Positions 49,988-59,264 of a stretch of DNA of 64,000 nucleotides are shown here, one piece after another (positions within the stretch are counted from its first letter, which is position 1; every line of letters begins with the position of its first letter). The stretch lies in contig NZ_PDCP01000013.1 of the NCBI RefSeq assembly GCF_002553505.1, positions 1 through 64,000 of the forward strand, read 5' to 3'. The position numbers were made by a program, and so were the translations under genes. The stretch comes from Mycolicibacterium agri (GTDB lineage Bacteria > Actinomycetota > Actinomycetes > Mycobacteriales > Mycobacteriaceae). Under the pieces are notes generated by a model that saw only the letters and a program-made list of their open reading frames with translations, searched no databases and was not told where the DNA came from.

Positions 49988-50925
49988 AGCGTCACGTCCC
50001 GTCGTGTCATGCGGGTGCGCCGGTACTCGCGCAGCGTGGTGAAGGTCTCGAAGAGCAACAGCACCGCGGCCACCAGCGCGAAGAACCAGTACAACTCGGT
50101 GCGCTGCGGCACACTGGCTTTCGCGTCGTGGGCCGAGGCGACCTCCTGCGCGAAGTCGGCCACCGGCTCGCCGGCCTGCCTGTGCACGTACGGCAGGTCG
50201 AGTTGGTCGGCGATGCGCTGCAACCCGGGCTCGTTCCGCGCCGCGCCGTAGCCGAACACCGCGCCGCCGTCGACCGATCCCGGTATCGGGTCGAATTCGC
50301 CTTGCGGAGCACGGGATCCGCTGGCCCCCGAGCCGAAGTAGTACACCAGATTGTCCGACCCCGGATACTGCTGTCCGGCCGCGATGAGTTGATAACGAAG
50401 CACATTGGCCGCCGCCGCGGCGTTGACACGGTCCGCCGTCTCGGTGCCGGACCCGTCGTAGGCAGACAGCCGGTCGACCGTCGGCTCGAGGCTCCATGCG
50501 TCATCCGACAGCGGCCAGTCCAGCGAGGACCGCGACGAAAACGAGATGACGGCGAAGCGCGCCTGCCGATGACGCTCGATGAGCGCGTCGATGTCGGCGC
50601 GGATGCCGGCGATCCTGGCCTCGCCGTCGCCGTAGTCGGTGACGCGGGTGTCGGGGGAGCGGTCGACGATGAAGAAGACGTTGGTGTTCACGCCGGATGC
50701 GGCTTGCGGTTGTGTCACATCGCGATTGCCGTGCTCGATGCCCGGCCGGGCGGCGGCGATCAGCACCAGCAGCACCGCCAGCGTCAGGCCGCACCATCGC
50801 CACACCGTCGCCCATTGCGAGCCGGCGGTCATGTGCAGGCGACGCATACTCAATAGCCGCAGCGCGACGATGACGACCCCGAACGCGATCAGCACGGGCA
50901 GCGGAAGCACGGGTTGAAACGTCAT
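49984..50925 (-). CDS. VWA-like membrane protein of the MoxR operon
   Basis: A 313-residue protein with two N-terminal membrane segments, a von Willebrand A-like domain (TNVFFIVDRSPDTRVTDYGD, a DxS-type metal site) and a C-terminal membrane segment (LYWFFALVAAVLLLFETF). ATG 50925 overlaps the preceding stop; the longer reading to 50952 is rejected. VWA membrane proteins of this kind are thought to act with MoxR ATPases in envelope protein maturation. Confidence 0.78.
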   Translation of the reverse strand: MTFQPVLPLPVLIAFGVVIVALRLLSMRRLHMTAGSQWATVWRWCGLTLAVLLVLIAAARPGIEHGNRDVTQPQAASGVNTNVFFIVDRSPDTRVTDYGDGEARIAGIRADIDALIERHRQARFAVISFSSRSSLDWPLSDDAWSLEPTVDRLSAYDGSGTETADRVNAAAAANVLRYQLIAAGQQYPGSDNLVYYFGSGASGSRAPQGEFDPIPGSVDGGAVFGYGAARNEPGLQRIADQLDLPYVHRQAGEPVADFAQEVASAHDAKASVPQRTELYWFFALVAAVLLLFETFTTLREYRRTRMTRRDVTL

Positions 50926-51935
50926 CGCCGCAACACCACCAGCGCCAGACACAACAGCACGGCCGCGACGACCGCCGCGACCAGCGGAATGTTCGGCGAG
51001 TCACCCAGCCAACCGGCAGCGGTCCGGTTCGCGTCGGCGCGCGGCGGATCGGCCCGGATGTCGTCGAGCGTGGAGTTCATAGTCGCGCCGGCTTGGACCG
51101 GGAACGCCTGTCCGCCGGTTGTTTCCGCCAGCGACCGCAGCGCGGCAGAGCCTTGTCCCGGCGGCGTGAGCGCGTTGATCTGAACGCCGGCCTCGATCGC
51201 CTCGGCCTCGACGTCTTGCGCGCTGAACAGCGACGGGCGAGTCTCGTCGTCACCGCGCGCCTCACCTGGACCGAGGTAGATCACCGAACGCCTGCGGCTG
51301 TCGGCGGGCTCGAAGGACGGGAATCCGGCCAGGCACATCGCCAGCACATCGGGGGTGCTGGTCGCGTAGTCGGCGTAGGTCACCCGTGGGGAGAACCGGG
51401 CGGCGTCGCGCCGCATCGCCGCCGCTTCCGGCGCAGGCACGTCCGCCGGCGGCTTGGCCAGTTGGGCGAGATCGCCGAATCGTTCTGCGGCGTACTGATA
51501 GTCGCGGGTCAGCGGAACCACCCGGCGATTGGGTGAGGTGAGCCCGATGCGCTCGCTGCCGTAGGTTCTGGCCTGGTCCGCGAAGAACGTCAGGAAGTCC
51601 GCCGTGGACTGGTCGGCGACCGGCTGGTTGACGCACAGCATGATGTCTTCGGGCCGCTCGGTCGAATTCACCGTCCACGACCATCCGGTCGGCCGCGCGG
51701 CCGCGAGCATCACCGCACCGAACAGCAGCACGAGCAACACGAGCGTGGCGACGGTCGACATCAGCCGGGCCCGCGCCAAGCGCGCGTATTCAGGCAGCCG
51801 AGTCAGCCGCGACGTGTTCGCCATCGGCCGCAACTGCCGGCGCTCCCGCTCCATGGGCAGCAGCAGCGCCATCGCGACAGCCACTGCAAGGCAGGCGAAT
51901 CCGGCAATGGCCAGCGGCCACCAGGTCAGGCCCAC
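50922..51935 (-). CDS. VWA-like membrane protein of the MoxR operon
   Basis: A 337-residue protein with membrane segments at the N-terminus (PLAIAGFACLAVAVAMALLL), middle (VATLVLLVLLFGAVMLAAA) and C-terminus (IPLVAAVVAAVLLCLALVVL), and a VWA-like domain between (DIMLCVNQPVADQSTADFL, RSVIYLGPGEARG, VQINALTPPGQGSAALRSLA). The metal site is not fully conserved. GTG 51935 overlaps the preceding gene by 10 bp. It is paired with the next VWA gene, as in BatA/BatB-type arrangements. Confidence 0.75.
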   Translation of the reverse strand: MGLTWWPLAIAGFACLAVAVAMALLLPMERERRQLRPMANTSRLTRLPEYARLARARLMSTVATLVLLVLLFGAVMLAAARPTGWSWTVNSTERPEDIMLCVNQPVADQSTADFLTFFADQARTYGSERIGLTSPNRRVVPLTRDYQYAAERFGDLAQLAKPPADVPAPEAAAMRRDAARFSPRVTYADYATSTPDVLAMCLAGFPSFEPADSRRRSVIYLGPGEARGDDETRPSLFSAQDVEAEAIEAGVQINALTPPGQGSAALRSLAETTGGQAFPVQAGATMNSTLDDIRADPPRADANRTAAGWLGDSPNIPLVAAVVAAVLLCLALVVLRR

Positions 51936-52399
51936 GTGCGGATCATCTCCTCGGTGGATGCGCCGACGGTGCTCAGCGCCACTTCGGAGTCGGTGTTGAA
52001 CTGAACGTCGTTGAACGCCGCGAGCAGCGGGGCCGTATCGGCCAGTTCGGTGGAGGCGATCTCGTCGACATGCATGTACTGCGCCGGTATCCCCGTCGCT
52101 TGATGCAGGAAGCTGCGCAGTGTGCGGCTCATCTGCGCGCCTGCCTGCGCTGCGGACAGCTCGCCTGCGCGATGACGCTCGCCGATGGCATGCACGCTTC
52201 GGGCGAAGCGGCGACGCAACAGCTTTGCGTGCACCACGCGCAGCCCCGGCATGGTTCGCAGCCGGTGCGCGGGCTGAGTCCACAGCAACACCGCTGCATA
52301 CCAGGCGATTACGGCTGCGATGGTGAGCAGGCCGAGCCACAGCCACAGCGTCGAGTACGGCGTAGGCCCGACGACGAAGCGCAGCAGGTCATCCGGCAC
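51926..52399 (-). CDS. Small membrane protein of the MoxR operon
   Basis: A 157-residue protein with one N-terminal membrane segment (TLWLWLGLLTIAAVIAWYAAVLLW) and a basic helical domain (AKLLRRRFARSVHAIGERHRAG, QMSRTLRSFLHQATGIPAQYM). Comparable small proteins (DUF4381-like position) occur between DUF58 and VWA genes. It overlaps both neighbours. Function is unknown beyond operon membership. Confidence 0.7.
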   Translation of the reverse strand: MPDDLLRFVVGPTPYSTLWLWLGLLTIAAVIAWYAAVLLWTQPAHRLRTMPGLRVVHAKLLRRRFARSVHAIGERHRAGELSAAQAGAQMSRTLRSFLHQATGIPAQYMHVDEIASTELADTAPLLAAFNDVQFNTDSEVALSTVGASTEEMIRTWA

Positions 52400-53261
52400 G
52401 GGCGAACACCTCGTTCATCTTCGTGATGCGAGTGCGTATCTGGCTGCTGGCCTCGATTGTGGTGTGCGGAATCGCCCGGCTGGTCAGGAACTCGTCGAGC
52501 TGGCGCCTGCGCCGCTCCTCGGCCCGTCGGTAGGCGGTCACGATTCGCGGTTCCATGGCGGCCTGACCGAACACGAAACGCCCTGTCGCCACGTCGAAAC
52601 CGTCTCGGCCGCCCGGAGCTGCGCCGACGGCGGGCATGTCCGAGACCATCGCCCACATGACCTCGTGGCGGGCCGCCAGCCGGGTGACCGCCTCGTCGAG
52701 ATGGTCATCGACCTCCGGTTCATCGGACACCACGACGATCAGCATGGGGTGGCGGTAATGCGTTGCCACATAACCCAACTGGCACGCGATGTCGCTGGGG
52801 CCCGGCTTGGCGAGCGCATGGCCGTAGAACCGGTGCAGCATGCTCTCGATGTGTGTCTCGCCGCGGCGCAGACGGATGTTGACGCAGCCGCGGGCGTCGC
52901 CGTACACCATGCCGACCTGGTCGGCGCGGCCGAGCGTGATCAGCCCGAACGCGCCCAGAATATGGGCCGCCACATCGATTTTCGCCTCACCGCTCGGGCT
53001 GAGCGCGGTCATGTTGCGGCCGGCGTCGGCGACCAGCAGCATCTTGTGGTGCTTCTCGTCGACGAAGCGCTTGATCAGCACGTTGCCCGACCGGGCCGAT
53101 GCCTTCCAGTCGATGTCGCGGACGTCGTCGCCCGGCACATAGGGCCGCAGATCGTCGAACTCCAGGCTGCGGTTGTGCAGCAGCGCGTAGCGCCCGCCTT
53201 CCAGTAGGCCGCGGGTGTCGGTGCCGAAATGCGCCTTCGCCCGGTCCAGATGCTTACCCAC
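52389..53261 (-). CDS. DUF58 domain protein
   Basis: A 290-residue DUF58 protein: RSLEFDDLRPYVPGDDVRDIDWKASARSG is the family signature, followed by a VWA-like core with LLVADAGRNMTALSP. DUF58 proteins are the usual partner of MoxR ATPases. The ATG at 53261 lies 8 bp after the MoxR stop, and its 3' end overlaps the next gene. Confidence 0.9.
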   Translation of the reverse strand: MGKHLDRAKAHFGTDTRGLLEGGRYALLHNRSLEFDDLRPYVPGDDVRDIDWKASARSGNVLIKRFVDEKHHKMLLVADAGRNMTALSPSGEAKIDVAAHILGAFGLITLGRADQVGMVYGDARGCVNIRLRRGETHIESMLHRFYGHALAKPGPSDIACQLGYVATHYRHPMLIVVVSDEPEVDDHLDEAVTRLAARHEVMWAMVSDMPAVGAAPGGRDGFDVATGRFVFGQAAMEPRIVTAYRRAEERRRRQLDEFLTSRAIPHTTIEASSQIRTRITKMNEVFARAG

Positions 53262-53269
53262 GACGGTCC

Positions 53270-54271
53270 TCAGGGCACCCGCACCGATTGCAGCACGGCG
53301 TCGATGATGACCTCCGGTGTGACGTTGTGGCTGGCCGCCTCGAAGCCGAGGATCAGCCGGTGTCGCAGCACCCGGTGTGCGAGCTTGGCGATGTCGTCGG
53401 GGATCACGTGCCCGCGGCCGGACAGCACCGCCAGCGCGCGGGCCGACTTGATGAACGCGATCGTGGCGCGAGGGCTGGCGCCGTATTCGATGAGCCGCGC
53501 CAGTTCTCTGGGCAGGAAGTCGTCAGGGTTGCGGGTGACGCCGACGAGCTCGCTGGCGTAGTGCATCAAGGCGCGGTCCATGTAGACGTGCCGGACGATG
53601 CCCTGCAGCCGCCGAATGTCGTCGAGCCCCACCACCGGCCTGCTGCGGTGATCCTTGTCATACAGCCCGGCGTCCATGCGGAACATCACCTCCACCTCTT
53701 CCTCGGAGGTGGGGTAGGACAGGACGTCTTTGAGCATGAAGCGGTCGGTCTGTGCCTCCGACAGCGGATAGGTGCCCTCCTGATCGACCGGGTTCTGGGT
53801 GGCGATGACGAGGAACGGTTCGGGGATCGGATAGACCGTGCCCGCGATGGTGGTCTGACGCTCCTCCATGGCCTCCAACATCGCGCTCTGTGTCTTGGCG
53901 CTGGACCGGTTGATCTCGTCGAGCAGCACGATGTTGGTGTGCACCGGGCCGAGCTGGGTGACGAACGAGTTCGTCGCCGCCTCGTACACCTGGGTGCCGA
54001 TGATGTCGCTGGGCAGCAGGTCCGGTGTGCACTGGATGCGCTGGAAGCCGCCGTGGATGGATTCGGCGATGACGCGCGCGGCCGTCGTCTTGGCCAGACC
54101 GGGCACGCTCTCGATCAGGATGTGGCCGCCGGCCAGCAGACCGATCAGCAGCGACTCGCGCAGGTTGTCCTGGCCGACCACCTTCGTCGAGAACGCCTCG
54201 CCGACCGCTCCGACGATGCGCTGGGCCTCGGCGATGTCACGGGGGGCGAGCCGTACGGGTGCTGCTGTCAT
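53270..54271 (-). CDS. MoxR family AAA+ ATPase
   Basis: A 333-residue AAA+ ATPase of the MoxR group. The Walker A is ESVPGLAKTT (residues 54-63) and Walker B VLLDEINRSSAKTQSAMLEAM; NPVDQEGTYPLSEAQTDRF supplies sensor and arginine-finger regions. It heads the MoxR-DUF58-VWA operon, presumed to load metals or fold envelope proteins. The upstream 125 bp to the divergent HTH gene holds its promoter. Confidence 0.92.
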   Translation of the reverse strand: MTAAPVRLAPRDIAEAQRIVGAVGEAFSTKVVGQDNLRESLLIGLLAGGHILIESVPGLAKTTAARVIAESIHGGFQRIQCTPDLLPSDIIGTQVYEAATNSFVTQLGPVHTNIVLLDEINRSSAKTQSAMLEAMEERQTTIAGTVYPIPEPFLVIATQNPVDQEGTYPLSEAQTDRFMLKDVLSYPTSEEEVEVMFRMDAGLYDKDHRSRPVVGLDDIRRLQGIVRHVYMDRALMHYASELVGVTRNPDDFLPRELARLIEYGASPRATIAFIKSARALAVLSGRGHVIPDDIAKLAHRVLRHRLILGFEAASHNVTPEVIIDAVLQSVRVP

Positions 54272-54359
54272 CGTGGCCTTTCAGGGTGGCTTTCAGGGGG
54301 GCGGTGCGACGCGGTTGAGTACCCGGGGCCGCGGGTTCGCACACCCGACCGCATTATGC

Positions 54360-54377
54360 TGTCAACTTATATTGACA
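54360..54377. promoter_or_regulatory. Inverted repeat upstream of the HTH/Clp-N pair
   Basis: TGTCAA (54360-54365) and TTGACA (54372-54377) form a perfect inverted repeat with a 6-bp spacer. A TATATT -10-like box (54368-54373) overlaps it. It lies 20 bp before the GTG of the small HTH gene and on the shared side with moxR. Placement over a -10 suggests a repressor site, possibly for the HTH protein itself. Confidence 0.5.
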
Positions 54378-54396
54378 ACCGCGGTACATTGGCGGT

Positions 54397-54609
54397 GTGA
54401 CCGAGAGCACTGATCTGGCCGAGGGCGCCGCCAGCGCCGATCCCGCCCTCGGTCTGCGCACGGTGCGGGCGCTGCGGCGGCTCCAGGAGCGGTTGGAGGC
54501 GCTGCACGTCGCCAATGCCCGCGAGCAGGGCTGGAGCTGGCAGGCCATCGCCGACGCGCTGGAGGTCAGCCGTCAGGCCGTGCACCAGAAGTACAACCGG
54601 AGGAAATGA
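54397..54609 (+). CDS. Small helix-turn-helix protein
   Basis: A 70-residue protein with a basic helical N-half (LRTVRALRRLQERLEALHVANAR) and an HTH (WSWQAIADALEVSRQAVHQKYNRR). It overlaps the Clp-N gene's first possible ATG, so the two are coupled. The start is GTG 54397. The HTH and the operator-like inverted repeat upstream suggest autoregulation of the pair. Confidence 0.8.
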   Translation: MTESTDLAEGAASADPALGLRTVRALRRLQERLEALHVANAREQGWSWQAIADALEVSRQAVHQKYNRRK

Positions 54610-54611
54610 CC

Positions 54612-55178
54612 ATGTTCGAGCGGTTCAGCCGCAACGCACGGGTCGCCGTTGTGCTGGCCCAGGAGGAAGCCCGCGAAACCAACTCCGACGAGATCCGGCC
54701 CGAGCACCTACTGGTCGGCGTGCTGCAGAGCGCGGGGCGCGACCTGTCGCGGCTGCTCGGCGGATTCGGGCTGACCGCCGACGCGGTGCGCGATCGGTTG
54801 GTCGCCGCGACGTACGGCCCCGACGAGTCCTTCGACGACGACGCCGACGCGCTGCGGTCGATCGGCATCGACCTGCGGGCCGTGCGCGAGAACGTCGACC
54901 TCACGTTCGGCGCGGGGGCGTTCGACAACGCGCTGCGCAAGTCCGGGCGCCGGCGCCGCCGTCGCGGGCACATCCCGTTCGTCAAGCCGACGAAGAAGGC
55001 GCTGGAGTTGTCGTTACGAGAAGCGCTGGCGCACAAGGACAACGGCATCGGCTGCGAACACCTGTTGCTCGGCATCCTGCGCGGCGGCGACAAGTTCACC
55101 CTGGGCCTGATCGCCGAGCGGGTCGATCCGTCGGTGTTGCGCAGCGCCATCGACGACCTGCTGGCCAAGGCGGCCTGA
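54612..55178 (+). CDS. Clp amino-terminal (Clp-N) domain protein without ATPase
   Basis: A 188-residue protein with two Clp-N repeats: FERFSRNARVAVVLAQEEAR, then DEIRPEHLLVGVLQ, and later TKKALELSLREALAHKDNGIGCEHLLLGILRGG. The start MFERF copies the ClpC start. There are no AAA+ modules, so it may act as an adaptor or substrate-binding regulator of ClpC. ATG 54612 is chosen over 54606 because GGAGG is 8 bp upstream. A terminator follows the stop. Confidence 0.88.
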   Translation: MFERFSRNARVAVVLAQEEARETNSDEIRPEHLLVGVLQSAGRDLSRLLGGFGLTADAVRDRLVAATYGPDESFDDDADALRSIGIDLRAVRENVDLTFGAGAFDNALRKSGRRRRRRGHIPFVKPTKKALELSLREALAHKDNGIGCEHLLLGILRGGDKFTLGLIAERVDPSVLRSAIDDLLAKAA

Positions 55179-55204
55179 GGGCGGGCTCGCCCCTCACCCC
55201 TTTT
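55177..55204 (+). terminator. Rho-independent-like terminator after the Clp-N gene
   Basis: GAGGGCG-GGCT-CGCCCCTC (55177-55195, one bulge) overlaps the stop codon and is followed by ACCCC and TTTT (55201-55204). It would end transcription from the HTH/Clp-N pair. Confidence 0.5.
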
Positions 55205-55238
55205 CGCGTCTGCTCGCCGGGTCAGGTGAGCGGAAGAA

Positions 55239-56493
55239 TCAGGTGAGGAAGCGCTGCACGTACGCGGTGAACGGCGTACGAAGGTCCTCGCCTGACAGGC
55301 CGAACATCTCCGGCGACGTCGCGACCGAGCCGTGCCGGCCGCGCTGATGACCCGCGAGATACGCCGCGACCGCCGCGCGGGCCGCGTCGTCGAAATCCTC
55401 ACCGGCCGTGGCGTATACCTGCTCAGCGACGGCGGTCTCGTCGACCATGAAGTCGTCGAACCGCACATCCATCGAGCGCGATGGCGCAATGGTGTCGCGG
55501 TCGCGCACCAGCGCGTCGAGCATCGCCCCGAGCCGCTGCACCCACGTCGTCGCGATCTCGTGCACCGGAACCGGCGAACTGTACATGCGTGCGCTGTAGG
55601 TCAGCATCGCCAACATCGACAGCACGACCGGTGCGGGGTCGCGGTGCGTGAAAATCACGAACACACCCGGGAATACGCGGTCAAGCACCGGCAGCTGCTC
55701 GAGGTGCTGCGGCGACTTCAACAGCCAGCGCCGGCCACCGCGCAGAAACTGCATCGCCTTGAGCTGCATCTTGAGGTACTCGTAATGCGGCGTCTGATCG
55801 TGAGTCATGTAGTAGTCACGCCACCGCGGCACATGCGCCAGTGTCTCGAACAACATCGTCGAGAAGTCGTTGGCCAGCAACTGAATTTCTTCGTGCACGT
55901 GGTCGGTCGTCATCTCGTGCATGAGCCGGAAATGCGGCATCACCACGTCGATGACCTGTACCGACACGTCCATCCTCGCTCTGCGCGGATCCGGTTCGAC
56001 ACCGGCCTCCGCGGGCAGCGGGAACGGCTCGTTGCTCTCCCAGTACGGCATCGTGCGAAACGTCGTCGGCGCCGCCAACATGTTGTGCAGGTGGGTGGTT
56101 CCGGTGCGCGGCAGGCCCGCGATGACGATCGGCGGCCGCAGTTCGATGTCATGGATTTCGGGATGGCGCGCCAACAGGTCGGTGAGCAACAGCCGGTTCT
56201 TCAACCACTGCACGATCTGCACGTGATGGTTGACGATACCCGCCGGTTGCATGGTCGGGATCTCCTGTAGCGCAGCAAGATACACGTCAAGCCGCTCGCG
56301 GTAGTCGTCGTCGCCGAAGTCGGAGAGGCCGGTTTCGGCCGTGGCCTTGGCGTGCATCACGTCGGCGTCGAGCGGGCACTCCGGGGCCATTGCCGCCATC
56401 ATGTCGCGGATCTGTTGCGCCTCGGGGGCTGAACCGCGGCTCGGCGAGGTCGTCGAGGTGGGCGACGGCTGCCTTGACGTCGGACCCTGACAT
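55239..56493 (-). pseudogene. Sulfotransferase family protein, frameshifted near its N-terminus
   Basis: The natural start is ATG 56493, preceded by AGGAG. The first frame encodes SGSDVKAAVAHLDDLAEPRFSP and the reading continues as AQQIRDMMAAMAPECPL only after skipping one base in the run of five G (plus strand 56424-56428). The remaining 387 codons, from internal ATG 56402, are an intact sulfotransferase: PAPS loop IAGLPRTGTTHLHNML, and later RRWLLKSPQHLEQLPVLDRVFP and VFVIFTHRDPAPVV. A shortened protein from 56402 could still be made. A homopolymer error is as likely as a real mutation. It is divergent from the TetR gene. Confidence 0.75.
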
Positions 56494-56516
56494 TGGCGCT
56501 CCTCACGTGCGGCGCT

Positions 56517-56534
56517 ACTTATGTTACTCTAAGT
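56517..56534. promoter_or_regulatory. Inverted repeat in the TetR/sulfotransferase divergent region
   Basis: ACTTA-8-TAAGT (56517-56521, 56530-56534) lies in the 47-bp gap between the divergent sulfotransferase and TetR starts, 6 bp before the TetR ATG. This is where a TetR autoregulatory operator would be expected. Confidence 0.5.
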
Positions 56535-56540
56535 ATCGTA

Positions 56541-57116
56541 ATGACAACAGACCTCGGTCGTCCTCGTAATCCGCGCATCGATGTCGCGGTTTTGCGGTCG
56601 ACCGTCGAGCTGTTGAGCAAGTCGGGATACGCCGACCTCTCGGTCGACGCCATCGCCAAGCGGGCGGGCACCAGCAAGCCGGCCATCTACCGGCGCTGGC
56701 GCAGTAAGGCCCACCTCGTGCACGAAGCCGTCTTCCCGATATCGGAGGCCACCGACCTGCCCGACACCGGCTCGCTCGCCGGCGACGTTCGCGAAATGAT
56801 CCGTCGCACAGCGGGGGTGCTGACCACACCGGCCGCACGCGCGGCGATGCCGGGACTCCTGGCCGAGATGGCCACCGACTCGGCGCTGCACGCCGACCTG
56901 CTGGACCGGTTCGGCGACATCATCTTTCGCGGCATGACCGAGCGCCTCGACGACGCCGCCCGGCGCGGTGAAGTTCGCCGCGGCGTCACCACCGTCGACC
57001 TGGTGGAAGCGATCGCAGGCATCACCCTGATGGCTCTCATCACGCGCAACCAGGCGCTCGACGACGACTGGGTGGAGCGCACCGCCGCCCTCATCACGAA
57101 AGGAATCAGCGCATGA
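56541..57116 (+). CDS. TetR family transcriptional regulator
   Basis: A 191-residue TetR protein. The N-terminal HTH is RSTVELLSKSGYADLSVDAIAKRAGTSKPAIYRRW, with a variable helical ligand domain after it. ATG 56541 is preferred over the track-length start at 56493, which would cross the divergent promoter. It overlaps the DUF1214 gene by 4 bp, so both are in one unit, probably under its own control. Confidence 0.9.
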   Translation: MTTDLGRPRNPRIDVAVLRSTVELLSKSGYADLSVDAIAKRAGTSKPAIYRRWRSKAHLVHEAVFPISEATDLPDTGSLAGDVREMIRRTAGVLTTPAARAAMPGLLAEMATDSALHADLLDRFGDIIFRGMTERLDDAARRGEVRRGVTTVDLVEAIAGITLMALITRNQALDDDWVERTAALITKGISA

Positions 57117-58222
57117 GCACGACGCACGAGTCGACCGCCGCCTGGCGGGAGCTGCTGGAAACCCTCGGCAGCCTTGATTCCTCATTCCTCGACGGTGAGC
57201 GGGCGGTCACCGACGACCGGCACGTCGCCGACGGATACCGCATGCTGGCAACCACTCTCGGCGTCGCGTTCGACACCTACCTTTTCGCCGACCCGTCCCG
57301 TCCGCGCTGGATCGAAGTGAATTCGCCGACGCGGCAGGACCGGCGCTGGGGCGGCGACAACACCGACGCCTACTACTTCATGTGTCCGGTCGACCCGGCG
57401 CGGCGCTACCGCATCAGCGGCAACAAGGGCGACAGCGTCTACTTCTCGGTGACCGCATACAACGAGCCGTCGCCGGGCGCATGGTCCGACCGCATCGTCG
57501 CGCACATCCGCGACGACGACATCGACGTCGACGCCGAGGGCAACTTCTCCTTCGATCTCGGCCCCACGCCCGAGGCCGCCGTGCTGATGACCCGCGACTA
57601 CCAGGCCGACCCGCGCGCCGGACGCCAGGTGCGCTGGGAGATCGAGGCGCTCGACGCGCCAGACCCGTTCCGCCGCAGCGATGCCGAAACCGCCGTCGCC
57701 CTACGCGCGAGTGCGGCGTGGATGAAGACGATGTTTGCGATCCTGCCGCTGGCTGTCGGCGCTCGTGTCGACGACGCGCACTCCCACGGCCACGAAATCT
57801 CGCAGGCCGCAAACGAATTCGCCGAGCCGTATCAGGTGCCCGACGCCAACTTCGGCTGGTCGGCGCGCGACGCCTGCTACGCGTACGGCAGCTTCGTGCT
57901 GGAGGAGGACGAGGCGCTGGTCATCACGCACCGGCCGCCGCCGTGCCGGTTCTGGAATCTCGTCGTGTGGAACCAGTTCATGGCCACCCCAGGCGTCGAC
58001 GACGCCCGCAGTTCGGTCAACGGTCACACCGCGGTGCCCAACTCCGACGGCTCGGTGACGGTCGTGCTGTCGCGCAGCATCACCCAGCACCCGAATTCGC
58101 TTACCACGCTTGACTATCCGCGCGGCAACCTCGCATTCCGCTGGTTTCTCGCCGACGAGCTCCCGGCCCGGCCGACAGTGCAGCTGGTCAAGCTGGCCGA
58201 CGCGCCGACGGCCGTCACCTAG
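57113..58222 (+). CDS. DUF1214 domain protein
   Basis: A 369-residue soluble protein of the DUF1214 type: RWIEVNSPTRQDRRWGGDNTDAYYFMCPVDP, then YRISGNKGDSVYFSVTAYN, and RFWNLVVWNQFMAT near the end. Function is unknown. It is translationally coupled to the TetR gene (ATGA), so is probably the regulated product. The 3' end lies beside a dispersed repeat copy. Confidence 0.83.
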   Translation: MSTTHESTAAWRELLETLGSLDSSFLDGERAVTDDRHVADGYRMLATTLGVAFDTYLFADPSRPRWIEVNSPTRQDRRWGGDNTDAYYFMCPVDPARRYRISGNKGDSVYFSVTAYNEPSPGAWSDRIVAHIRDDDIDVDAEGNFSFDLGPTPEAAVLMTRDYQADPRAGRQVRWEIEALDAPDPFRRSDAETAVALRASAAWMKTMFAILPLAVGARVDDAHSHGHEISQAANEFAEPYQVPDANFGWSARDACYAYGSFVLEEDEALVITHRPPPCRFWNLVVWNQFMATPGVDDARSSVNGHTAVPNSDGSVTVVLSRSITQHPNSLTTLDYPRGNLAFRWFLADELPARPTVQLVKLADAPTAVT

Positions 58223-58244
58223 CGCACAGGGGCGCCAAACCCCC

Positions 58245-58306
58245 CGCGAGCAGACACTAAGGCCCGCAAAACCCCAGGAACAAGCGGACACGAGCGTCTG
58301 CTCGCG
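58245..58306. repeat. Dispersed palindromic repeat element, intergenic copy
   Basis: CGCGAGCAGAC (58245-58255) and GTCTGCTCGCG (58296-58306) are perfect inverted arms with a 40-bp interior that clearly resembles the interior of 6615-6676. It lies between the convergent DUF1214 and menA genes, where it may also serve as a bidirectional hairpin terminator. Confidence 0.75.
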
Positions 58307-58315
58307 CGGGAAAAA

Positions 58316-59182
58316 TCACAGGCCCAGCGCCAGCGCCACCGCGATCGCCCACACCAGCATCGTCAGCCCGGTGTCGCGCAGCACGGGGATCAGCGCGGGC
58401 CCGACCTGGCCGCCGCGCACCGGACGCGCGGCCCGCCACGCCAGCGGGGCGGCGAGCAGGCCGACCGCACACCACGGCGTCGCGAGCATCAGCACCAGCG
58501 TCATGACCAGGGCCAGCGCCAGCAGCCCCTGATACAGCAGCCGAGTGCGCGCGTCGCCCAACCGCACGGCCAGCGTGATCTTGTCGGCCTCGCGGTCGGT
58601 GGGAATGTCGCGCAGATTGTTGGCGACCAGCACCGCCGACGACAGCGACCCGATCGCGACGGCCGACGCCAGGCCGACCCAGTCGACCCGCAGCGCCTGC
58701 GTGTACTGCGTGCCCAGCACCGCGACGAGGCCGAAGAACACGAACACCGCGACCTCGCCGAACCCGAGGTAGCCGTAGGGCTTCGAGCCGCCCGTGTACA
58801 GCCATGCACCCGCGATGCAGACGCCGCCGACGATGATCAGCCACGGCGCGCTGGCGAGTGCGAGCGCCACCCCGGCCACGCCGGCCACGCCGAAGCTCAC
58901 CAGCGCCGCCGTCAGCACGGAACGCGGTGTGGCCAGCCGGGATCCGACCAGACGCAGCGGGCCTGCGCGCACGTCATCGGTGCCGCGGATGCCGTCGGAG
59001 TAGTCGTTGGCGTAGTTGACGCCGACGATCATCGCGACGGCGACGACCAGCGCCAGCAGCGCCTTCCACCACACCGCGGCCTCGAGCCAGGCCGCCGCGC
59101 CGGTGCCGGCGATCACGGGAGAAATGGCGTTGGGCAGGGTGCGCGGGCGGGCGCCCTCAACCCATTGCGCGACACTGGCCAC
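58316..59182 (-). CDS. menA: 1,4-dihydroxy-2-naphthoate polyprenyltransferase
   Basis: A 288-residue polytopic prenyltransferase of menaquinone synthesis. The first Asp-rich motif is [16 protein letters not shown] and the second [14 protein letters not shown]; eight to nine membrane segments are visible. It attaches the isoprenoid chain to DHNA. The GTG/ATG start at 59182 gives the usual [17 protein letters not shown]. The position next to mtnP and the epimerase matches Rv0534c-Rv0536. Confidence 0.95.
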   Translation of the reverse strand: MASVAQWVEGARPRTLPNAISPVIAGTGAAAWLEAAVWWKALLALVVAVAMIVGVNYANDYSDGIRGTDDVRAGPLRLVGSRLATPRSVLTAALVSFGVAGVAGVALALASAPWLIIVGGVCIAGAWLYTGGSKPYGYLGFGEVAVFVFFGLVAVLGTQYTQALRVDWVGLASAVAIGSLSSAVLVANNLRDIPTDREADKITLAVRLGDARTRLLYQGLLALALVMTLVLMLATPWCAVGLLAAPLAWRAARPVRGGQVGPALIPVLRDTGLTMLVWAIAVALALGL

Positions 59183-59264
59183 GGCCTCATCGTTTCATGA
59201 CGCCCGCGCGGAGTGACGACAGACACATTGTCGGGCCGTCGGTCGCGGGTCGAAGCTGAAACAT

